Below, piece by piece: positions 7,265 to 16,400 of a stretch of DNA of 30,574 bases (position 1 is its first letter; each line of letters starts with the position of its first letter). Under the pieces are notes generated by a model, which saw only the letters and a list, made by a program, of their open reading frames with translations, had not been told where the DNA came from and made no database searches. Source of the stretch: a virus. The position numbers and the translations under genes were made by a program. The DNA is taken from the IMG/VR virus record IMGVR_UViG_3300021185_001049, positions 1-30,574 of that record; one strand, given 5' to 3'.

Positions 7265-9023
7265 TTATAAAAGAGATAACTATCTGTCAGAGTTTAGCAA
7301 GAAAACTCTAGAAGATCGTTACTTAGTAGAAGGGGAAACATCTCCCCAGGATGCGTTCGCTCGGGCAGCAAAAACATTTGCAGATGACGACGCACATGCA
7401 CAAAGGCTATACGACTATGCTAGTAAATTATGGTTTATGTTCAGTACACCTGTACTTAGTAATGGTGGGACTAGTAGGGGCTTGCCTATTTCTTGCTTCC
7501 TTAACTATGTCGAAGACTCAAGAGAAGGAATCACAGGACATTATACCGAAAATGCTTTCCTTTCTTCTGTGGGTGGCGGCATTGGTGGTTGTTGGAATGA
7601 CGTACGATCAGTAGGTAGTCGAACCTCTGCGGGGTCAGAGTCAACTGGAGTAATTCCTTTCTTGAAAGTGGTTGATGCAGAAATGCTCGCTTTCTCGCAA
7701 GGTGTAACAAGAAGAGGTAGTTATGCAGCATATTTGGAAATGTCTCACCCAGAAATCGAAGAGTTTCTGGATATTCGTAAACCTACAGGCGGGGACGTTA
7801 ATCGCAAGTCTACTAACTTGCACCATGCTGTCACTGTTTCTGACGAGTTTATGGAATTAATCGAAGGAGCCACGAGAGAAGAAGGCTTTGACGATTCATG
7901 GGATCTAGTAGATCCGCATAGTGGTGAAGTTACTAAAACTGTTTCCGCTAAAACACTTTGGGTAAAGTTAATCCAGAATCGTGTAGAGACTGGTGAACCT
8001 TACATTATGTTTAAAGATACAGTACAGGACGCTTTACCACAATTTCAGAAAGATGCAGGATTACAGGTACATCACTCTAATCTATGCTCTGAAATTACTC
8101 TTGCCACTGATGATGAGCGTACAGCAGTATGTTGTCTATCAAGTGTAAATCTGGAAGAGTATGACGAGTGGAAAGATAATGATCAGTTTATACCTGATCT
8201 AGTACGAATGTTAGATAATGTTCTTACACACTTTATTGAAAATGCGCCAGATGCATTATACCGTGCTAAGTTAAGTGCAGAAAGAGAAAGAAGTATTGGT
8301 TTGGGGGCAATGGGTTTCCATGCGTATCTACAAAGACACAATATTCCTTTTGAGAGTGTACTTGCGAAAGGCGCAAACAATAGAATGTTTACAAGAATTA
8401 AAGAGGAGGCAGTACGTGCCACAAGACAACTTGCAACAGAAAGAGGGGAATGCCCTGATGGCAAAGGTCATGGAGTTAGGAATGCACATCTTCTTGCTGT
8501 GGCCCCTAACGCTAGTAGTTCTATCATCTGTGGTAATACTAGTCCTAGTATTGAGCCTTATAGGGCTAATGCTTTCACCCAAAAAACTAAAAGTGGCTCT
8601 AGCCTACTTAAAAACGAGTATTTACAACACGCTCTCCAAGAAATTGGTATGGATACAGAAGAAGTTTGGAAAAGTGTAATTACAAACGGCGGCTCAGTTC
8701 AGCAGTTAGAATTTTTAGATGAGTACACAAAAGACGTATTTAAGACAGCTGTAGAGATAGATCAAAAGTGGATAATTGAAATGGCAGGAGATAGACAGCA
8801 GCACATTTGCCAGAGTCAGTCTCTAAACGTATTCTTCCCTGCTGATGTATCGAAGCAAGAATTGCATGCTATACACATGATGGCATGGAAACAAAGAGTA
8901 AAAACTCTATATTATTTGCGTAGTGAAGCAATCAAAAGAGCTGAGACTGTATCAGACGAAGCATTAAGACAATATATGTTCGATAGTATCGACGAAGGCG
9001 CTTGTTTAGCGTGTGAGGGTTAA
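7254..9023 (+). CDS. nrdA: Class I ribonucleoside-diphosphate reductase, alpha subunit
   Basis: Reduces ribonucleotides to deoxyribonucleotides for phage DNA synthesis. The product has 589 residues. Catalytic residues are visible: C81 (SCFLN) and C294 or C293 (AVCCLSS) as the redox pair, N276-L-C278-S-E280 as the thiyl-radical site, the radical-transfer pair Y553-Y554 (TLYYLRS), and the C-terminal reductant cysteines C584 and C587 (CLAC). Compared with E. coli NrdA (761 residues), the first active-site cysteine comes about 140 residues earlier and there is no room for the N-terminal ATP-cone, so overall activity control by dATP is probably absent. A purine-rich ribosome site (GGGAG) precedes the ATG, which lies within the exonuclease gene. 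Thioredoxin and nrdB follow immediately. Confidence 0.95.
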   Translation: MQIDYKRDNYLSEFSKKTLEDRYLVEGETSPQDAFARAAKTFADDDAHAQRLYDYASKLWFMFSTPVLSNGGTSRGLPISCFLNYVEDSREGITGHYTENAFLSSVGGGIGGCWNDVRSVGSRTSAGSESTGVIPFLKVVDAEMLAFSQGVTRRGSYAAYLEMSHPEIEEFLDIRKPTGGDVNRKSTNLHHAVTVSDEFMELIEGATREEGFDDSWDLVDPHSGEVTKTVSAKTLWVKLIQNRVETGEPYIMFKDTVQDALPQFQKDAGLQVHHSNLCSEITLATDDERTAVCCLSSVNLEEYDEWKDNDQFIPDLVRMLDNVLTHFIENAPDALYRAKLSAERERSIGLGAMGFHAYLQRHNIPFESVLAKGANNRMFTRIKEEAVRATRQLATERGECPDGKGHGVRNAHLLAVAPNASSSIICGNTSPSIEPYRANAFTQKTKSGSSLLKNEYLQHALQEIGMDTEEVWKSVITNGGSVQQLEFLDEYTKDVFKTAVEIDQKWIIEMAGDRQQHICQSQSLNVFFPADVSKQELHAIHMMAWKQRVKTLYYLRSEAIKRAETVSDEALRQYMFDSIDEGACLACEG

Positions 9024-9024
9024 G

Positions 9025-9267
9025 ATGAAAATACTAAAATTTAGTGCTGATTGGTGTGGGCCTTGCAAGATGTTACAGAAAACTCTTGATGATATGGTTC
9101 TACCTTATCCAGTAGAAAGTGTAGATATAGATAAACAACCAGAATTAGCTGGTGAGTTTGGCATAAGAGGAGTACCTACTATGGTACTCCTTACAAGCGA
9201 AGGGTCAGAGCAGGGACGTCTAGTAGGCGGTAAAAGCAAGGCCGATATAATGGAGTGGTTATCATGA
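9025..9267 (+). CDS. Thioredoxin-like protein
   Basis: 80-residue thioredoxin-fold protein. The active site is WCGPC at residues 10-14, and the cis-proline motif GVPT comes about two thirds of the way along. It is shorter than E. coli thioredoxin (about 108 residues), lacking most of the N-terminal strand and helix, as is common for phage thioredoxins and NrdH-like redoxins. Lying between nrdA and nrdB, it most likely re-reduces the C-terminal cysteine pair of the NrdA subunit. I chose the ATG at 9025, with GAGGG at 9015-9019 as ribosome site, rather than the in-frame GTG at 9013 that would overlap nrdA. The end overlaps nrdB by ATGA. Confidence 0.9.
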   Translation: MKILKFSADWCGPCKMLQKTLDDMVLPYPVESVDIDKQPELAGEFGIRGVPTMVLLTSEGSEQGRLVGGKSKADIMEWLS

Positions 9268-10226
9268 GTAATTTATTAGAAGAAAGAGAGTATTATAAAC
9301 CTTTTAACTATCCGTGGGCGTTTGAGCACTATAAGTCTCAACAGCATATGCACTGGTTACCTGATGAAGTAAACCTAGCAGATGATTTGAAAGATTTTCG
9401 TGAGAATCTTAGTGAAGGCAATAAGTCTCTACTGGCAAATATCTTTCGTTTCTTTACGCAAGCAGATGTTGACGTATGTTGTGGTTATGCTACACACTAT
9501 TTGCCAACATTTAAACAACCTGAAGTACGTATGATGCTATCTGCATTTGCAGCAATGGAAGCAGTGCACCAGGAAGCATACTCATTACTACTAGAAACAC
9601 TTGGTTTCGGTGATGATGAGTATCAGAAGTTTATGGAACACAAAGCTATGATGGATAAGCATGAGCATCTTAGCAACTTTGGTATGGGTAGTAAAATGGA
9701 TATTGCAAAAACAATGGCTATTTACTCAGGCTTTACCGAAGGAGTGCAGTTGTTTAGTAGTTTTGCTATTCTGTTAAACTTCCCCCGACATAACTTGATG
9801 AAAGGTATGGGTCAAATTGTTACTTGGTCTGTGCGAGATGAAAGTCTCCACGTTGAAGGCATGAGTCAACTATTCCGTACATATATTCAAGAGAATCCAG
9901 AGTTATGGAACGATGATCTAAAGTATGAAATCTATTGTGCGGCAGAACGTTCTGTAGAGCTAGAAGATGCTTTTATTGACTTGTGTTTTGCGGGCGCGGA
10001 TGTGCCTGACCTTACACCAGAAGATGTAAAGCTATATATTCGATACATCGCAGATCGAAGACTATTAGGGCTAGGTTTGAAAAAGATTTTTGGTAGTGAT
10101 AAAAATCCTTTAGATTGGCTAGACTATATGTTAAACGGCGTAGAACACGCTAACTTTTTTGAAAACAGAGCCACCGAGTACTCAAAAGCGAGTACAACCG
10201 GAAATTGGCAAGACATATTTAAATAG
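9264..10226 (+). CDS. nrdB: Class I ribonucleotide reductase, beta (radical) subunit
   Basis: 320-residue ferritin-like di-metal protein that generates the radical used by NrdA. Aligning by motif with E. coli NrdB, the metal ligands are D68, E99, H102, E159, E193 and H196. Y106 occupies the tyrosyl-radical position (EAVHQEAY), so this looks like a standard tyrosyl-radical enzyme and not a tyrosine-less variant. The C-terminus (NWQDIFK) would be the tail that docks on NrdA. I chose the ATG at 9264, which overlaps the thioredoxin stop as ATGA and has GGAG eight bases upstream. A GTG at 9255 in frame is the alternative. It completes an nrdA-thioredoxin-nrdB cassette. Confidence 0.95.
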   Translation: MSNLLEEREYYKPFNYPWAFEHYKSQQHMHWLPDEVNLADDLKDFRENLSEGNKSLLANIFRFFTQADVDVCCGYATHYLPTFKQPEVRMMLSAFAAMEAVHQEAYSLLLETLGFGDDEYQKFMEHKAMMDKHEHLSNFGMGSKMDIAKTMAIYSGFTEGVQLFSSFAILLNFPRHNLMKGMGQIVTWSVRDESLHVEGMSQLFRTYIQENPELWNDDLKYEIYCAAERSVELEDAFIDLCFAGADVPDLTPEDVKLYIRYIADRRLLGLGLKKIFGSDKNPLDWLDYMLNGVEHANFFENRATEYSKASTTGNWQDIFK

Positions 10227-10234
10227 GAAATAAA

Positions 10235-10447
10235 ATGACAGAACTAACTTTTAATGATAAAACATATGACACAGAAAATCTAAGTAAAAAAGCCCAGTAT
10301 ATTGTAAAACAAATAGAGGATTTACAAGGGCAAAGTCTAGGGACAAGAGCAAGACTAGAGCAGATAGAAATGTCTATAAAAGGTTTCAAGGAGATACTAG
10401 CTGAAGAGTTAGAAACCTCTGAAGAAGCTGGCGAGGAGGGGGCATAA
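10235..10447 (+). CDS. Small coiled-coil protein of unknown function
   Basis: 70-residue acidic protein, last gene of the rightward operon. It starts with a short beta-like stretch (LTFNDKTYDTENLS), then a predicted helix with heptad-like hydrophobics (residues ~18-60) and a Glu-rich end. The overall shape resembles small phage proteins grouped as DUF6447, but I make that link from memory of the pattern and not from a search. AGGAA about six bases before the ATG serves as ribosome site. Its stop codon TAA (10445-10447) forms part of the loop of the terminator hairpin. Function unknown. Confidence 0.8.
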   Translation: MTELTFNDKTYDTENLSKKAQYIVKQIEDLQGQSLGTRARLEQIEMSIKGFKEILAEELETSEEAGEEGA

Positions 10448-10459
10448 GCCCCCTTTTTT
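10438..10459 (+). terminator. Rho-independent terminator ending the rightward operon
   Basis: GGGGGC (10438-10443) pairs perfectly with GCCCCC (10448-10453) around a four-base loop ATAA, followed by six T residues (10454-10459). The T-tract exists only for rightward transcription; read leftward, the hairpin is followed by TCCTCG, so it is not a canonical terminator for the convergent tail-fibre gene ending at 10467. The stop codon of the last operon gene lies in the loop. Confidence 0.93.
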
Positions 10460-10466
10460 ATTAGTT

Positions 10467-13400
10467 TTATAACCTGCCTAGTCTAACTCTAAGAGTACTT
10501 CCTTGATATACTTCTAACCTATCATCTATAATTTTAAGTCTAGAAGTGCTAGCGCTAGTGCTAGATTGTAAAGAAAAGCTTTTACATTTAAGATCTATAT
10601 TATCACCATCAAAGCGAAGGTATTCATCTGATCCACCAATATCCAGTTTATATTTTCCGCCTGTATGCCCCAAGAAAATTCCGTCTGTCACATCTCCATA
10701 GTTGGTTTTATTTGTAGTATGTAGCTGACCTCCTGAAAGAAGCTCAAACTTTCCAGATGTAGTAAGGTTAGAATATATTTGGCTGGTAGTAAGAACAGCT
10801 GCATCTAGTGTTCCTTCTACTATTACACTACCTTCAAATCTCTCTACTACAATGCTGGACCATTCACTTGCTGTTACACTATCTTCATTTGATACAAACC
10901 TATCAGCTCCTTGATATATTCTAGTAGTAGCACTGGTATCATCATAAATAGTTAGTTTATCCCCCGCTACAAGTGTACTAGTTACATTTGTATCAAAAAG
11001 TCTTTTTACCGCGTCCTTGGCGGCTTGGTTAGTTAAAGTACCTTTCCACGAACCAAAATCCGACGACCCAAAAGGACTTGCACCTGTATACTCAAAACTC
11101 AAAGGTGTCCCGACCCTTCTCCCTGTTGACTTAGTTAAAGTGAAAGATAGTATAGCAAGAGTTTGATTTGACTCATTACTGATAACTGGAACAGTAAAAG
11201 TTGAACTTGTATCATTTGCAGTATCTAGTATATTTGAAGTGCCCTGAATAAGAATTTTACCTTGTGCAGTAGCATACGGACTAGATTTTCCATCTGTATT
11301 AGTAAAAGATCCATATCTAAAAGTATTACTAAGATATGGTGTAGTGCCATCAAAACCATATTGTGTACCATCAACAGTTACATCTACCTTACTTTCAAAG
11401 TTATTAGAGCTAACTATTCCTGTTGAAGGGGCATTAAAAATATGATTATTATTTGTAGGAACAACAGTTATAATTTGTCCAGGTTTAAGTGCTGGTATCA
11501 GTAAGTGATCTTCTGCGATTATAGTAGTACCATCTTTAACTTGAACCCTATAAACCTCTGGCACGTCAGAAAAAGTTACGGGAAGTGCAGAAGAGTGAGT
11601 AGTTCCTGTTACGTTACCCAGAGTATCTGTAACAACTCCTGTACGTTTCGTAAAGAGACATTTTGTAGTACTAGGTGAATGATCTATACCAGTTGTTTCA
11701 GCTGTTAATGTTAAGGTGCCTGACGCGGGGAATGTTCTAACACCTGTTTCACTGAACTCATACTTTAGTGTATTTGCAACGAGTTTTACGCTTTGCACTC
11801 CAGCAAGCCCTTGAATACTTTGCTTAATAATTCTAGTAAAGGCTACTCCATCCGAGCTTTTACCTTCTATAGTAAATGTAACATCCGCTACATCGGAAGA
11901 AATACTTATATGATCCTTAACTCTAGCAAATGTTCCTTGGTCACTAGGATTGGTGCCGGTACCTACAGTAAGATTAGTACCCACCATGGAAGTAACACCC
12001 CAATAGCCTACTTGGCTGGCGGTAGGGCTTGGATCGTAATTTAAGGTAGAAGTACCTTCATATACGTATATATCCGTACCGGAACCAGAAAAGTCACGAG
12101 TGCCATCTTCTCTAAGAGGTATACCATGATTCTCATTTGTTAAGTCTACTCTTATTGAATCATTTCCTGGAGCTCCATCACTACCATCCTGAAAAGCTAT
12201 CTGAGGGTAGGACCATGTAATGGTGGCGGCAGTAGCACTTGGATTTCCTTCCACTGCGTAACCAGTTGATACATATACCGGAGTGCTTCCCGAAGGAACT
12301 CCATCACTCCAGTTTGTAGGAGGTGTTAAACTCTGTGTATTAAAGTTAAATGTTCCTCCTGTAGGAGTACTTAATGCAGAAGAGCTTCTTCTATAGACAG
12401 CAAGCTCTACTACTGCTGCACCTTGCGGACCTTCTGTTCCCTCTACCCGTACAACATCCTGCCAAGTATAATTAGTATCACTACCAGCTTTAAGACCTAT
12501 AGAAGACCATAAAACGTCAGTACCCGTTGTTCCCGATACTGTTGTAGACCAACCTGAAGGTGTAGTAGCACTCGCTGCGGGTGTAGAAGGGGCTGTAGCA
12601 CTTCTCTGAAAAATAATATCTACAGAATCTCCAGGATCTCCGTCTCCTAAAAGCCTTGCTGCAGTAAAGTTTATAGTTTGTTGCTTTTCGATGTAAACTA
12701 AGGGATCATCAGTAGGCTCTCTCATTTTTACAACAACGCTTTGAGGCATTTTATCAAAACCTGATGAACGAGTAACACCTGTAGGGGCATTGTAAGTATA
12801 GGATGCAGTAACTGAAAAAGCTTGAGAAACTACAGTACCGCTCGCATCTACAGTTTCAAATTGAAACTCTGGTGTATTTGTGTTATTTATACCTATACAA
12901 GTTATGTCACAACTTCCTCCATACCCAGAAGCAATAGCGTTACCAAGAGTAGTATAAATAAACTCTGTCGGAGCAGACAAAGATATATTAATGTCTCTAA
13001 CCTTAAAATTAGTTATACTCTCTGCGGTACCATCTATGCCGCCTGTATTATTATTAGGAAAGAATGCGGAATATACTGGTTTTTTCAATACTCCTGCATT
13101 ATTTAAAACACTTTTTATTATTTTATATCGTACCCAGTAGTACCTAGTAACAGAACCAGTTCCTTCTAGCACTAAGTCGGTGTAGGTATTTACACCAGAA
13201 ACTGTAGCTATCTTAGGAGCAGTAATAGTTAGGTTTGCACCTACAGACCACTTAGCTGGCATATTAATATCAATATAGGGCTGACCACTAATTGCCACTC
13301 CGACATTTGTTACTTTTATTTCTGCTTCTTCTGTTCGCACTTGGCCTGTACCTGCACGAGTAGTACCAACAGCAGGAACAATAATAGAACCTATTTCATA

Positions 13401-16400
13401 CTCTATATTGATTGTTCCTGCTACAGCATTCCAATCCGTATCTCCTAGTACTGATATCTGGTAAGTTACTCCGTCTTGAGCGAGTGCAACTGAGAAGGTT
13501 TGAACAGCAGTTATATCTCCCGAAACTACCATGCCTTCTGTAAGTGTGGCGATATCATCTTTGAGAGCTTGATATCCCGCTGTGGAACCCGACGGGGGGA
13601 ATATAATTGTATTTGAAAGAATGTTTGCAGCTGTTGCTGTAAAGTCGTAGCTTCTTTTGTTATATGTATTACTAAAAATTTCTACGCTGTGAGTATCTTC
13701 TCTAAAAGAAGGAGAGTTTTGCCAGTTTAATTTTATAGCAGTATCAATACTTTGAGTAGCTGTTAAACTGTGAGGAGATCTAGGAATTGCTGATCCTGTA
13801 GCACCTGCACCTGTAGAAGCTACGACGATAGGCTTGCTCTCATCTGGGGCAGGCACAAAGTATGCGCTATCTGAGTGCTCTTCTGCAGTTACAGATACAT
13901 TACCGTTGCTTAAAAAGTTAAGATTAGTAATTCTCCATAGTTTTTCTGTCCACCCAAACCTATTATAGCTTAGTGCAAATACCTCTCCTGCCATAAGTAA
14001 TGCAGCAGAAGGTCTAGCGGTAAACTGTACCTCTAAACCGTTTCTAGATTCATCCAAAAATTGCTTTATATTTACTCTAGCATTATAATAGTTAGTTATG
14101 GACGGGGTTGAAAAACTACCTTTTTTAGGTACATTATTATCTTGGTTTAAGTATTCAGAATTAAAGAAAGATACACTTCTAGTTTCGAACCCGTTTTGAG
14201 GATCTATTATACTTGCAGAGACACTGTTAAATGTTTTTTTACTACCTTTGTCAGATAGTTTTATAGACCCTATAATATCATCATTGCTGAGTTTTTCATA
14301 AACACTTAGTGCAGGGGATGCAGATTTTACCTTAAGTTGATACTTACCATTACTATAGCGCAATATCCCATTAAATTGACGTAACATATTATTTACGTTA
14401 TCAAAAACTGTACCAGTAGTAGAAATAACTTGATTTAATTGATGTCGTGTAACATTACGTTGATCAGGACTGTCCCATCCTACCATTCTCCAATATTTTA
14501 TATTATCGGAATCATATAAGCTATATCCCGAGCCTGTAAAACCTTGCTGAGAATCTATGTTTTTAACAATAGGGTTTCCATCTGCAGAAAGTCCTGCTTC
14601 TCCGCTATCTACTGTAAGGTTTGGAGCTACGTGATCAACAGCCTCAATAGAAATCCCGGCAGTGCCGCTAATAGCTGTAAAATTGGCGCCGATAAAACCA
14701 GCACCATTTAGTCGTACTAAAGTAGTACCAGTAAGTGCGTCGGATAGCCAGACTAGTGCACCATCAAAATACTGTTTATAGTCTTGTGCTTTTTGTACGA
14801 TCTTACCCATACAATCGGTAAAAGTAACAACATAATAATCCGCCCCTACGGGTACAATTTTAGATACTTCACCCCTCCAAAAAGTACGACCTGCATATCT
14901 TCTATGGTATTCTTTGCCCATTACCGGAAGATTTCCTTCATTTTTTATAACCATAGTAACATCAGACCGAGTATCACAAGCTACTGCAGCAGATTTAAAT
15001 GTTTCTAGATCTATATCTTCTTGTAAACTCAGACCTTTACCATATCTTATACTAGTAAGATAGTCTAATAGTTGCATTGCTGGATTTAAGGAAATCCTCT
15101 TATCTTTAGGAGTTCGTATTTGATATTTATCCCCTGTAGAAGGGTGATATCCTGCATCCCAAGCAATGTCAACAATTGCTACTGGATTAGTTGCATCTGG
15201 AATCCAGTCTATAATTGTTCTTTCCTGGGTATAAGGTATATTATTAGAATTAAATCTAGATAGGATAATTGTAGATCCTTCCAATACTGTTCCAGTTCCG
15301 GAAGGAAATCTAATTGCATTTTTTAAAAATATTTTTTCAAATACCGGAGTGCCGTCAGAATCTGCAGGTAGTATAGGATCTGGTATCCCTCCTACGTTTG
15401 TTAGTGTATTTGTGTTAGAGTTAAAATTTTGGAAAAGTAAATTTGATTTACTTAGATAGCTTAAATCGCCAGTGGCATATACATTACCACCCACTATATT
15501 TGAAGCTAGCACACCAAAATAACTTTTAGGCCTTTGATAAGTACCTATAGTTTCTGTGCTGTCCGTGGCAGAGATAGCATTGTTAAAACCGTTTGCCAAG
15601 TTTTGTAAAGTAATATCTACACCCTCAGAGCCTAGAGCAGACGATGCAATTTCAGCCTCTAGTGCTCCAGGAATTGTACCTGTATAGAGCAAAGAGTTAG
15701 ACTTTTGCATAGTCCAAGTATAACTACCTTGAGTCATTATTACTTCTGGACCTCCTACAGGGTTAGGCTCTTCTTTCCACCTAAATCTACACTCAGTAGT
15801 ATTGTCTTCATTTTTAAAAAACCATCGATCAATAATTGTAGTAGTATATGGTGTAATACCATCCCCAGATATAGTTACAGTATCGCCTATATTAAATTCG
15901 AAGGCATCAATACTGAAAGAGCTTTCTTGGCGAAAGCTACCATCATAGTTATGGCAGTCTATAGACTTCCCTCTAACTACGAAGTCTAATGAAGGTAGGT
16001 TGGTTTCTCCTTCTGATAATAAATATTCTGCTACTACATAAGCGGTGTCAAGTAATCTATGGTTGGGGGTCCAGTATTGATGAGGGTTTCCCGCATAAAA
16101 ATCGTTTTGTACTTTGAATAATTGTTTATCCGCCTTTTCTACTAATAAATTATTTGCTCTTTGGTTAGGTTTTCCCTGGTGGAATATTAAAGTAAAATCG
16201 ATTGGATCTCTAAATGCATATGCTTGCTCATGGCTTATACCTATACTTTGGCCGACAGTATCAACATCAGAAGCAACATCTCCTGCATCCATAATTCTAG
16301 TTTCTTCGGTATAGTAAGGAGTATTTTCAATAGGTCCCAAGTTTTTAGCAGATCTAAATATACTACCACCCTGAGCTGAATTATACCCGTTCCAGTTGTA

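Noticed and set aside
8275-8679. 134-codon rightward reading frame inside nrdA with a hydrophobic stretch
   Set aside because: It lies wholly within nrdA in another frame, whose conserved catalytic residues explain the sequence; I found no ribosome site or neighbour linkage.
9106-9267. Glutaredoxin instead of thioredoxin
   Set aside because: The active site is WCGPC, typical of thioredoxin, with a GVPT cis-proline; glutaredoxins usually have CPYC or CPxC and a TVP motif.
10438-10459. Treating the hairpin between the convergent blocks as a bidirectional terminator
   Set aside because: Leftward RNA has TCCTCG after the stem and no U-tract, so only the rightward direction fits an intrinsic terminator.
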